Origin: RGIG2206 sp045579085
GTDB lineage: Bacteria; Bacillota; Clostridia; Oscillospirales; Acutalibacteraceae
DNA: 59,508 nucleotides
Assembly: GCA_045579085.1 (NCBI GenBank)
Contig: JAZNLO010000024.1
Location: 1 to 59,508 of the forward strand
Direction: 5' to 3'
Numbering within the stretch: position 1 is the first letter of the stretch; every line of letters starts with the position of its first letter. Of this stretch, positions 48,966 to 57,665 are shown in pieces. The position numbers and the translations under genes were made by a program. The notes beneath the pieces were generated by a model, which saw only the letters and a list, made by a program, of their open reading frames with translations, ran no database searches and was not told the DNA's origin.

Positions 48966-51900
48966 TTGAAAAGGATGCCTTTTTCAGAAGTTTTCAGGGG
49001 GATAATAGACTATTCCTCTCTTGGAAACGACATCGAAAAAGTTATAGTAACATCTGTTGAAATAAACAAGGCTGATAGGCGGTTGACTATCGGTCTTGAG
49101 TTTAATTGCGTTGTTGACCACGCTTGGTACGAGAGCGTTTTTGCGCTGCTTAAGAGCGGCTTGCGGCTTAACAGTGTTGCCAAAAATGTGACTTTTGGAA
49201 CAGCGTTTTTTGATGAAAAAGCTGTGCTTTTTGCGCTGGATGAGCTTGCTATGGGTAACGCCGTGCTAAAGGGCGTTTTTAATAAATGCGAGGTTGCAAT
49301 AAAAAACAACGAGGTTAACATAAAACTTGCAAACGGCGGAATCAGCACGCTCGATGGCGTTGATACAAAGCTTGAAAAATTGATATACAAGCTGTTCTCA
49401 CAACAGGTTAAGGTGGTCTTTACAGGCGAATTGGAGGCAAAAGAAGTGGTTGTGCCGCCCGAAGTGCTTGAGGCAGCGCAGAAGAAGGCTGAGAAGGTTG
49501 TGCGCACCGCACCGCCTGAAGATGGATTGCCCGTTTATCTTGATTCGGCAAGACTGCTTTGGTCACGCTTTGGCAGTGGAAAAATCAAGGGCTCACCGAT
49601 AACGATTGACAAGCTCACACCCGATTTGGGCAACTGCGTGATTTGGGGCGAGGTTTTCAAAATTGACACAAATCCCACTCGTGCAGGGGACAAGCTCAGA
49701 GTAAATATTTATCTAACCGATTACACCAACTCAACTCAGGCTAAAATGTATCTGCCTGTGGGCGAATCAGGATGGCTTAGTTCGGTGAAAGTTGGCTCTT
49801 GCCTTTTGCTCAAGGGCGCACTGGAAAACGATAAATACGAAAACGATTACGTTTTTAACCCCACAATGATTTCATCTATTGATAAGTATGTTGAAACCGA
49901 TAAGGCAGAGCAAAAACGTGTTGAGCTGCATTTGCACTCAAAGATGTCGCAGATGGACGGCTTGGCAGACGCAGCTTCACTTATAAAGCGAGCTCACGAA
50001 TGGGGGCATAAGGCGGTTGCTATAACAGACCACGGTGTTGTGCAGGCGTTCCCTGAGGTTATGAAAACCGTTGCGGGCATACGCAAAAAAGACCCTGATT
50101 TCAAGGCGATTTACGGCGTTGAGGCATATTATGTAAACGACTTGGTTCCGTCAGTTTTCGGTGAGTGTAACGAAACGTTTGACGGCGAATTTATAGTGTT
50201 CGACTTTGAAACAACGGGCTTTAGCCCTGTAAATGACAGGATAACAGAAATCGGTGCAGTATTGGTAAGAAACGGGGAAGTGGTAGACACATTTTCCTCG
50301 CTTGTTAACCCGCATATGCCGATACCTCAGAGAGTGGTTGAGGTAACGGGAATAACTGACGATATGGTTAAGGATGCGCCCGACGAGTCCGAGATAATGC
50401 CGAAGTTCTTTGAGTTTATCGGTAACAGATTGCTCGTTGCGCATAATGCGCAGTTTGATATGTCATTTGCCAGAGCGAGCGCAATGCGTCTGGGAGTATT
50501 GCTCACAAACCCGTATTGTGACACAGTGCCGATGTCGAGGGCGCTGCTGCCTGAGCTCACAAATCACAAGCTCGATACTGTTGCAAAGGCACTGCAGCTT
50601 GAGGACTTTAATCACCACAGAGCAGTTGACGATGCAACAATACTCGCAAAAATCTTTGTCAAGCTGCTGTTCAAGCTAAAAACCGAGCCTGAGCATCAGT
50701 GCGACAACATAGCAGACATTAACTCGTCGCTTGCAGGAAATGACCCCAAAAAGCTGAAAGCGCATCATATGATAATTCTTGCCCGTAATCATGTTGGGTT
50801 GAAGAATTTGTATAAGCTTGTATCGAAATCTCACCTTGAGTATTTCCATCGCCGTCCGAGAATACCGAGAAGCGTTTTGCAGCAGCACCGCGACGGACTG
50901 ATTATAGGCAGCGCTTGCGAACAGGGTGAGCTTTATCAGGCTGTGCTTGCAAATCGTGCTTGGGGCGAACTGCTTGATATTGCATCGTTCTATGATTTCC
51001 TTGAGATTCAGCCCGACGGCAATAACGAGTTTATGCTTAGAAACGGCATGGTAAAGAGCGTTGAAGAGCTGCATAGCATAAACAAAACCATAATCAAGCT
51101 TGCAGAGAAACTGCATAAGCCAGTTGTTGCAACGGGTGACGTACACTTCTTGAACAAGACGGATGCCAAATTCCGCGCAATTTTGATGGCGGGTCAGGGC
51201 TTCGAGGATGCAGACCAACAGGCACCGCTTTATTTTAAAACAACAGAGGAAATGCTGTCTGACTTTGCGTATTTAGGCAAGAATAAGGCGTTTGAAGTGG
51301 TAGTAACAAACCCGAACAAAATAGCTGATTTGGTTGAGTTTTATAAACCTATTCCTGACGGTAACTTCCCACCGTCAATTCCCGGCTCGGACGAAATGAT
51401 TCAAGAGCAAACATATGAAAAGGCTCACGAAATATATGGCGAAAATTTGCCGGAGATAATTGAAAAACGTCTTGATAAGGAGCTTGGCTCAATTATTAAA
51501 AACGGATTCTCGATAATGTATGTAACGGCGCAAAAACTGGTGGCAGACTCTGTTGAACACGGTTATCTTGTTGGCTCCAGAGGCTCGGTCGGCTCGTCCT
51601 TTGTTGCAACAATGTTGGGCATTTCAGAGGTTAATCCGCTTGAGCCGCACTACGTTTGCCCAAATTGTAAGCACAGCGAGTTTATCATTGACGGCTCATA
51701 TGACTCAGGCTTCGACCTGCCTGAGAAAGCGTGCCCTAACTGTAACACCGATATGCTTCGTGATGGTCACAACATCCCGTTTGAAACCTTTCTTGGCTTT
51801 GACGGAGATAAAACTCCTGATATAGACCTTAACTTCTCGGGAGAATATCAGTCTTATGCCCATAAGTTTACTGAAACCTTGTTTGGCTCGCAAAACGTTT

Positions 51901-53264
51901 TCAAAGCCGGAACGATAGCCACTGTTGCGGATAAAACCGCGTACGGTTATGTTAGAAAATACGCTGATGAACGTTCACTGGTGCTAAACAAAGCGGAGAT
52001 AGAACGCTTGACTATCGGCTGTACGGGCGTAAAGCGCACAACGGGTCAGCATCCCGGAGGAATGGTTGTTGTGCCCAGAGAGTTTGATGTTTACGATTTT
52101 TGTCCCGTTCAGCATCCCGCCGACGACGTTAATTCCGATACAAAAACAACTCACTTCGATTTCCATTCTATTCACGATACTATACTTAAGCTCGATATAC
52201 TCGGGCACGACGTTCCTACGATATATAAGTATTTAGAGCAGTTTACAGGTGTGCCGGTAATGAGCGTACCGATGAGCGACCCCGACGTAATGAGCCTGTT
52301 CACGTCAACGGAGGCTCTGGGCGTAACTCCCGATGATATCGACTCGCAGACGGGAACCTTCTCTCTGCCTGAGGTTGGCACAGGCTTTGTAAGAGGAATG
52401 TTGCTTGAAACAAAGCCTACCAAGTTCTCCGATTTGTTGCAGATAGCAGGTTTGTCACACGGAACAGACGTTTGGCTCGGTAATGCTCAAGAGCTGATAA
52501 AAGATAATGTCTGCACTATTTCTGAGGTTATCGGTACCCGAGACAGCATAATGACATATCTTATGCAAAAAGGAGTGCCGCCGAAGCTTGCGTTTAACAT
52601 AATGGAAAAAGTGCGTAAGGGTATGATTGCGGGCGGAAAAATCCCTGCTGAGCAGTGGGAGGATATGAAGGCTGTTATGCGAGAGCACAATGTGCCTGAA
52701 TGGTATATAGGAAGCTGCGCAAAGATAAAGTATATGTTCCCGAAGGCGCACGCTGCTGCGTATATGATATCCACCTTGCGACTCGGCTGGTATAAGGTGC
52801 ATAGACCTGTTGAGTATTATGCCGCTTATTTCAGCGTTCGCAGCGAGGACCTTGAAGCGAAAACGTTGCAAGGCGGCAGAGCGGCTGTCAGGGCGCTAAT
52901 GCATGAGATTGAGGCAAAGGGCAAGGAAGCCACCGCAAAGGATAACTCTAAATATGCCTCGTTGCAGATAGTAAACGAAATGCTGGCAAGAGGAATCGAG
53001 TTCTTGCCTGTTGACTTGTATAAGTCTGATGCACATTTGTTTTTGATTGAGGATGGCAAGATAAGATTGCCGTTTTCGAGCATAAGCGGCGTTGGCGAAA
53101 ACGCTGCAGAGCAGATTGCAGAGGCTGCAAAGCGAGAAGGCGGATATATGTCTAAGGACGAGCTTATTATGCTTGGCGGCTTGGGTAAATCAATTGTTTC
53201 TGCGCTTACAGACTTGCACGCGCTCGATTTTTTACCTGATTCAAACCAGATATCATTTTTCTAA
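48966..53264 (+). CDS. polC: DNA polymerase III PolC-type alpha subunit
   Basis: Replicative polymerase of low-GC Gram-positives. The 1432 residues hold an N-terminal region, an OB domain (about 220-300), the PHP domain starting HLHSKMSQMDG near 322, an inserted proofreading exonuclease with VFDFETTGFSPVNDRITEIG near 410, the rest of PHP, then the polymerase with PDIDLNFSG (catalytic Asp pair near 950) and a zinc-finger CPNCKHSEF with CPNC. TTG start at 48966 five bases after ispG, with GAGAGGATG as ribosome-binding site inside ispG. Confidence 0.97.
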   Translation: MKRMPFSEVFRGIIDYSSLGNDIEKVIVTSVEINKADRRLTIGLEFNCVVDHAWYESVFALLKSGLRLNSVAKNVTFGTAFFDEKAVLFALDELAMGNAVLKGVFNKCEVAIKNNEVNIKLANGGISTLDGVDTKLEKLIYKLFSQQVKVVFTGELEAKEVVVPPEVLEAAQKKAEKVVRTAPPEDGLPVYLDSARLLWSRFGSGKIKGSPITIDKLTPDLGNCVIWGEVFKIDTNPTRAGDKLRVNIYLTDYTNSTQAKMYLPVGESGWLSSVKVGSCLLLKGALENDKYENDYVFNPTMISSIDKYVETDKAEQKRVELHLHSKMSQMDGLADAASLIKRAHEWGHKAVAITDHGVVQAFPEVMKTVAGIRKKDPDFKAIYGVEAYYVNDLVPSVFGECNETFDGEFIVFDFETTGFSPVNDRITEIGAVLVRNGEVVDTFSSLVNPHMPIPQRVVEVTGITDDMVKDAPDESEIMPKFFEFIGNRLLVAHNAQFDMSFARASAMRLGVLLTNPYCDTVPMSRALLPELTNHKLDTVAKALQLEDFNHHRAVDDATILAKIFVKLLFKLKTEPEHQCDNIADINSSLAGNDPKKLKAHHMIILARNHVGLKNLYKLVSKSHLEYFHRRPRIPRSVLQQHRDGLIIGSACEQGELYQAVLANRAWGELLDIASFYDFLEIQPDGNNEFMLRNGMVKSVEELHSINKTIIKLAEKLHKPVVATGDVHFLNKTDAKFRAILMAGQGFEDADQQAPLYFKTTEEMLSDFAYLGKNKAFEVVVTNPNKIADLVEFYKPIPDGNFPPSIPGSDEMIQEQTYEKAHEIYGENLPEIIEKRLDKELGSIIKNGFSIMYVTAQKLVADSVEHGYLVGSRGSVGSSFVATMLGISEVNPLEPHYVCPNCKHSEFIIDGSYDSGFDLPEKACPNCNTDMLRDGHNIPFETFLGFDGDKTPDIDLNFSGEYQSYAHKFTETLFGSQNVFKAGTIATVADKTAYGYVRKYADERSLVLNKAEIERLTIGCTGVKRTTGQHPGGMVVVPREFDVYDFCPVQHPADDVNSDTKTTHFDFHSIHDTILKLDILGHDVPTIYKYLEQFTGVPVMSVPMSDPDVMSLFTSTEALGVTPDDIDSQTGTFSLPEVGTGFVRGMLLETKPTKFSDLLQIAGLSHGTDVWLGNAQELIKDNVCTISEVIGTRDSIMTYLMQKGVPPKLAFNIMEKVRKGMIAGGKIPAEQWEDMKAVMREHNVPEWYIGSCAKIKYMFPKAHAAAYMISTLRLGWYKVHRPVEYYAAYFSVRSEDLEAKTLQGGRAAVRALMHEIEAKGKEATAKDNSKYASLQIVNEMLARGIEFLPVDLYKSDAHLFLIEDGKIRLPFSSISGVGENAAEQIAEAAKREGGYMSKDELIMLGGLGKSIVSALTDLHALDFLPDSNQISFF

Positions 53265-53307
53265 AATTAACAACCTACGCATAAATTAGCGTAGGTTGTT
53301 AATTTTT
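53265..53307 (+). terminator. Terminator of the cdsA-polC block
   Basis: A 16-base arm (AAATTAACAACCTACGC, ending at 53280) pairs with 53289-53304, then TTT. Ends the long operon. Confidence 0.88.
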
Positions 53308-53363
53308 GTTGAAAATTGTAGAAATATTAACAAAAAAAGGGGCTTGTTTTTGGACGGATTTTA

Positions 53364-53391
53364 TTGACAAATTATTAAAATATGATATAAT
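53364..53391 (+). promoter_or_regulatory. Promoter of the polysaccharide cluster
   Basis: TTGACA at 53364-53369, a 16-base spacer, TATAAT at 53386-53391. About 70 bases of leader follow, with a loose ATTTGC/GCAAAT inverted pair, before the AGGAG site. Confidence 0.75.
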
Positions 53392-53463
53392 TTTCTTAAT
53401 GTGAGTTACTATGTCGATTTGCTTTATAAACTCGCAAATAGTACATATTTTTAGGAGAATATA

Positions 53464-54177
53464 ATGGCTGATATCACAACACTCGATACCGATATAGCGG
53501 TTAAGGCTGCGGACGAATCGGTTGGCACTGTTATACTCCCGTTTGAGAGAACAGGAGAGTATTATGTTGAATCGTTAGGGGAAGTTCATACCAAGCCAAT
53601 GTATGCATTTTTCAAACGTGCGTTTGACATTGTTTGCTCGGGCTTGGCGCTTCTTGTATTGCTGCTTCCTATGGCGGTTATAGCGTTAATAATCAAGCTC
53701 ACTTCAAAGGGACCGGTGTTCTATCGTCAAGAGAGACTCGGACTTAACGGAAAGAAGTTTGATGTGGTCAAATTCCGCTCAATGAAGGTTGACGCGGAGG
53801 CGGGTGGAGCCCAGTGGTCTGCAGGCGATGATGACCCGAGAATCACTCCGTTCGGCTCGTTCTTACGTAAGAGCAGACTTGATGAACTGCCTCAGTTGTG
53901 GTGCATTTTCGTAGGCGATATGTCAATAGTAGGTCCAAGACCGGAGCGCGAGATGTTTTACAACGAGTTTGAGAAATATATTCATGGCTTTCACGAGCGC
54001 CTGAAGGTAGTACCGGGATTAACAGGACTGGCGCAGGTCAACGGCGGATATGACTTAAAGCCTGAGGAAAAAGTTGTGCTTGACGTAGAGTACATAAAAA
54101 CCCGCTCATTCTGGCTTGATATAAAGATAATATTCAAAACCGTTGCCGTAGTCTTCACCCACGACGGCGCAAAATAA
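53464..54177 (+). CDS. Undecaprenyl-phosphate sugar phosphotransferase (initiating)
   Basis: Transfers a sugar-1-phosphate from a nucleotide sugar to undecaprenyl phosphate, the first step of a surface polysaccharide. The 237 residues have one long hydrophobic segment (about 55-80) and the bacterial sugar transferase domain: GPVFYRQERLGLNGKKFDVV, FRSMKVDAEAGG, DDPRITPFGSFLRKSRLDEL, IVGPRPEREMFYNEF, PGLTGLAQVNGG. The sugar is unknown. The last 33 bases of the gene recur downstream at 56794, which bears on how the cluster was assembled. Confidence 0.94.
   Translation: MADITTLDTDIAVKAADESVGTVILPFERTGEYYVESLGEVHTKPMYAFFKRAFDIVCSGLALLVLLLPMAVIALIIKLTSKGPVFYRQERLGLNGKKFDVVKFRSMKVDAEAGGAQWSAGDDDPRITPFGSFLRKSRLDELPQLWCIFVGDMSIVGPRPEREMFYNEFEKYIHGFHERLKVVPGLTGLAQVNGGYDLKPEEKVVLDVEYIKTRSFWLDIKIIFKTVAVVFTHDGAK
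54145..54177 (+). repeat. Direct repeat, copy 1 (33 bp)
   Basis: Covers the final codons and stop of the sugar phosphotransferase gene. Identical in all 33 bases to 56794-56826. The repeat can also fold: GCCGTAGT with ACGACGGC, one mismatch. Confidence 0.97.
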
Positions 54178-54191
54178 GCGAAGGTAATTGA

Positions 54192-55631
54192 ATGAACAGC
54201 AGTAAGATTTATACAAACTTATTCTGGCGCTTAATAGAGAGATTTGGCGCGCAGGGCGTAACATTTATAGTTTCAATAGTTTTAGCTCGGTTGCTGGACC
54301 CTGAAGTATACGGAACAGTTGCTTTAGTTACGGTAATAACAACTATTATGCAGGTGTTTGTTGACAGCGGCTTGGGAAATGCGTTGATTCAGAAAAAAGA
54401 AGCGGACGATGTTGATTTTTCTTCTGTTTTCTATTTCAACATAACAATGTGTACAATTCTTTACTTGGTTATGTTCTTCTCTGCGCCGTTGATAGCAAAC
54501 TTCTATGAGATACCTGAACTTGTCCCGATTGTAAGAGTTATAAGTTTAACCTTGATAATATCCGGACTTAAAAATGTTCAACAGGCTTATGTATCTCGTA
54601 ATTTGTTGTTTAAACGTTTTTTCTTTTCCACTTTGGGGGGAACACTCGTTTCGGCAGTAGTTGGAATATATCTTGCATATAACGGATATGGCGTGTGGGC
54701 GTTGGTTTTCCAAAGCTTGTCAAACACTGCAATGGGCACCCTTATTTTATGGTTTACTGTTAAATGGAGACCGAGACTTGTTTTTTCATTCAGCAGATTA
54801 AAAGCGCTTTTTTCTTTCGGTTGGAAATTGCTTGTTTCAAGCTTGCTTGATACAGTTTACAACGATATACGTCAGCTTATTATAGGGAAATTATACTCTG
54901 CTGAAGATTTGGCATTTTATAATAAGGGTAAACAGTTCCCGCAATTGTTAGTAACAAATATTAACGCGTCTATTGATAGCGTTTTGTTGCCGGTCATGTC
55001 CAGTCAACAGGATAGTAAGGAAACCGTTCGGGCTATGACGCGCAGAGCAATAAAGACCAGTGTGTATGTTATGGCTCCGATTATGGTAGGCTTGGCTGTA
55101 TGTGCAAAGCCGTTTGTAATCTTGGTATTAACGGAAAAATGGCTCAATTGTGTTCCGTTTATGATGATATATTGCATCACATATATGTTTTATCCTTTAC
55201 ATACTGCAAATCTAAACGCAATAAAGGCTATGGGTCGAAGCGATTTATTTTTAAAGCTTGAAATTATTAAGAAAACAATAGGAGTTCTTCTTCTTTTAAT
55301 ATCTATAAACTTTGGCGTTATGGCAATCGCTTATAGTTTGCTTGTGAGTTGTCTAACTAGTCAAATTATCAACTCCTGGCCTAATAAGAAACTGCTTGAT
55401 TATAGTTATTTAGAACAGCTTAAGGATATATTGCCGTCAATAGCTTTAGCTGTTGTAATGGGAGCTGTTGTATTTTTTGTACAGTATTTAAAGATTAATG
55501 AGTTTTGGATATTAGTTATACAGGTTGTTTTGGGCGCAATGATATATATCGGCGGCTCATATTTGTTTAAATTAGAATCGTTTAAATATATCTTATCGTC
55601 GTTGAAGTCATTTAAGTCAAAGGCTAAATGA
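54192..55631 (+). CDS. Oligosaccharide flippase (Wzx/PST family)
   Basis: Moves lipid-linked oligosaccharide across the membrane. The 479 residues have twelve to fourteen hydrophobic segments and the family start FWRLIERFGAQGVTFIVSIV with ARLLDPEVYGTVALV, plus LIQKKEADDVDFSSVFYFN. The codons are visibly more AT-rich than in the sugar transferase or PolC genes. It lies in the interval between the two 33-bp direct repeats, so it may have been acquired as part of a cassette. Confidence 0.92.
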   Translation: MNSSKIYTNLFWRLIERFGAQGVTFIVSIVLARLLDPEVYGTVALVTVITTIMQVFVDSGLGNALIQKKEADDVDFSSVFYFNITMCTILYLVMFFSAPLIANFYEIPELVPIVRVISLTLIISGLKNVQQAYVSRNLLFKRFFFSTLGGTLVSAVVGIYLAYNGYGVWALVFQSLSNTAMGTLILWFTVKWRPRLVFSFSRLKALFSFGWKLLVSSLLDTVYNDIRQLIIGKLYSAEDLAFYNKGKQFPQLLVTNINASIDSVLLPVMSSQQDSKETVRAMTRRAIKTSVYVMAPIMVGLAVCAKPFVILVLTEKWLNCVPFMMIYCITYMFYPLHTANLNAIKAMGRSDLFLKLEIIKKTIGVLLLLISINFGVMAIAYSLLVSCLTSQIINSWPNKKLLDYSYLEQLKDILPSIALAVVMGAVVFFVQYLKINEFWILVIQVVLGAMIYIGGSYLFKLESFKYILSSLKSFKSKAK

Positions 55632-55660
55632 ATTTAATTTAGTTAAAAGAGGAGATAACA

Positions 55661-56761
55661 ATGGCTATTAATGTAACCAGGTCTTCAATGCCTGATTATG
55701 AGGAGTATTGTGAAGAAATCAAAGACCTTTGGGATTCACATTGGCTTACTAATATGGGAGTTAAGCATAGGCAGTTGCAGTCTGAATTAGAAAAATATCT
55801 GGACGTAGCTCATGTAACTCTATATACAAATGGACATCTTGCATTAGAGAATGTGTTAGCGGCTTTTAATTTTTCAAAGTCAAGTGAAGTAATAACTACA
55901 CCCTTTACTTTTGCCTCCACAACACATGCTATTGTACGAAACGGGCTGGTACCGGTCTTTTGTGATATAAACGATACAGATTATACTATTGACACTACAA
56001 AGATTGAGGGTTTAATTACCGATAAAACTGTGGCAATAGTACCTGTGCACGTTTATGGTAACATATGCAACGTTGAAGAGATTAAACGTATTGCAGACAA
56101 GCATAATCTTAAGGTTATATATGATGCAGCTCATGCCTTTGGAGTTAAATACAAAGGAGAGAGCGCGGCGCGTTTTGGCGATGCGTCTATGTACAGCTTT
56201 CATGCAACAAAGGTGTTTAACACTATTGAGGGTGGAGCTGTCAGCTTTTCGGATGATTCTTTAGTTCAGGTTCTTAATGACCTTAAAAATTTTGGCATAA
56301 GAGGCGCTGAAGAGTGTGCGTATATTGGTTCAAACGCAAAGATGAACGAGTTCCAAAGTGCGATGGGCTTATGCAATTTGCGTCATATAGAAAGAGAAAT
56401 CCAAAAGAGAAAAGCGGTTGTAGAACGCTATAAACAGAGATTGTCATCGGTTGACGGGATAAAGCTTTGTCAAAAGCAAGATGACGTTGAGCCAAATTAT
56501 GCGTATTTTCCGGTTTTGTTCGATGGATATAAGTATAGTAGGGATGATGTGCATAAATTGCTTGGCGAACACGGAATAGTTGCCAGAAAGTATTTCTATC
56601 CGTTAACAAATTGTTTCACTTGTTATAAGGATTATGAGTTTTTTGGTGGTAGAGGCACACCGAATGCGCTATATGTGGCTGAGCGCATATTGACTTTACC
56701 GTTGTATGCGGACTTAGATTTGAATGATGTTGACCGCATTTGTGACTTAATTTTATCTTAA
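55661..56761 (+). CDS. DegT/DnrJ/EryC1-family sugar aminotransferase
   Basis: PLP-dependent enzyme that makes an amino sugar for the polysaccharide. The 366 residues show ALENVLAAF, TPFTFASTTHAIVRNGLVPVF, DTTKIEGLITDKTVAIVPVH, YDAAHAFGVKY, and SFHATKVFNTIEGGA with the PLP lysine in HATK. Substrate is a nucleotide-linked keto sugar, not identifiable by sequence; no matching dehydratase is present in the window. AT-rich like the flippase, and lies between the direct repeats. Confidence 0.92.
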   Translation: MAINVTRSSMPDYEEYCEEIKDLWDSHWLTNMGVKHRQLQSELEKYLDVAHVTLYTNGHLALENVLAAFNFSKSSEVITTPFTFASTTHAIVRNGLVPVFCDINDTDYTIDTTKIEGLITDKTVAIVPVHVYGNICNVEEIKRIADKHNLKVIYDAAHAFGVKYKGESAARFGDASMYSFHATKVFNTIEGGAVSFSDDSLVQVLNDLKNFGIRGAEECAYIGSNAKMNEFQSAMGLCNLRHIEREIQKRKAVVERYKQRLSSVDGIKLCQKQDDVEPNYAYFPVLFDGYKYSRDDVHKLLGEHGIVARKYFYPLTNCFTCYKDYEFFGGRGTPNALYVAERILTLPLYADLDLNDVDRICDLILS

Positions 56762-56793
56762 GGTTGAGCCTTAATTTTATTGTAAATTTACAC

Positions 56794-56826
56794 GCCGTAG
56801 TCTTCACCCACGACGGCGCAAAATAA
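56794..56826 (+). repeat. Direct repeat, copy 2 (33 bp)
   Basis: Non-coding exact copy of the sugar phosphotransferase 3' end, including its stop, lying 33 bases after the aminotransferase and 28 bases before the next gene. Bases on either side differ from copy 1. Confidence 0.97.
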
Positions 56827-56854
56827 TTAATTAAATCTGCAAGGAGGATTAAGC

Positions 56855-57619
56855 ATGGGGGATAAAAATGCGTGTGTAAGCATCATAACAGCGGCTTATA
56901 ACGCTGAAAAAACAATAGAAACCTGTATTAAGTCTGTCCTTGCACAAAGTTATACTAATTGGGAAATGTTGGTAATCAACGATTGTTCTAAGGATAGAAC
57001 AGCACAGATAGTTCGTGATTTTATGAAAACGGATGACCGTATCCGTTTGATTGAAAACGAAACTAATTTAGGCGTTTCATTCAGCAGAAAGATTGGAATG
57101 GAGAATGCTTGTGGTGAGTGGATAGCAGTGCTTGACAGTGATGATGCCTGGACGTCGGACAAACTTGAGAAGCAGATATCGCTTGCAAACAGCACCGGTG
57201 CAGAGCTTGTATTTACAGGTTCTGCCTTTATGGACGATGACGGTGAAAAGCTCGGTTGGCAACTGCATGTACCGAATGTGCTGACTTACCGTGAACTGCT
57301 TAAACAAAACCTTGTGTCCAATTCGTCTGTGCTTGTAAAAAAAGAACTATATCAAAAGCACTATGCGGTTGGCGATAATATGCATGAGGATTTTGCAATT
57401 TGGCTTGCAATTACAAAGCAGGGGAAAAAAGCGTATGGTATTGATGAGCCGCTTTTGATATATCGTCTGGCAAGAGATTCAAAGTCCAGCAATAAAATTA
57501 AAGCTGCACAAATGAACTGGAAGACATATCGTTATGTTGGATTAAATCCGATAAGCGCCGCTTACTATATGTGTTGGTACGTGGCAAAGAGCTTGCTCAA
57601 GTATAGGCATTTAAAATAG
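56855..57619 (+). CDS. Family 2 glycosyltransferase
   Basis: Adds a sugar to a growing chain at the cytoplasmic membrane face. The 254 residues have the GT-A start VSIITAAYNAEKTIETCIKS, LVINDCSKDRTAQIV, and the DxD-like site AVLDSDDAW near residue 95, followed by a typical acceptor half. Acceptor and donor unknown. AAGGAGG precedes the ATG. Confidence 0.92.
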   Translation: MGDKNACVSIITAAYNAEKTIETCIKSVLAQSYTNWEMLVINDCSKDRTAQIVRDFMKTDDRIRLIENETNLGVSFSRKIGMENACGEWIAVLDSDDAWTSDKLEKQISLANSTGAELVFTGSAFMDDDGEKLGWQLHVPNVLTYRELLKQNLVSNSSVLVKKELYQKHYAVGDNMHEDFAIWLAITKQGKKAYGIDEPLLIYRLARDSKSSNKIKAAQMNWKTYRYVGLNPISAAYYMCWYVAKSLLKYRHLK

Positions 57620-57665
57620 AGTTATATTTTTAATCTTATAAACAAATGACAACGAAAGAGGAAAA

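Noticed and set aside
54178..56826. Insertion sequence or integron
   Set aside because: No transposase, integrase or terminal inverted repeats are seen; only the 33-bp direct repeats flank the genes.
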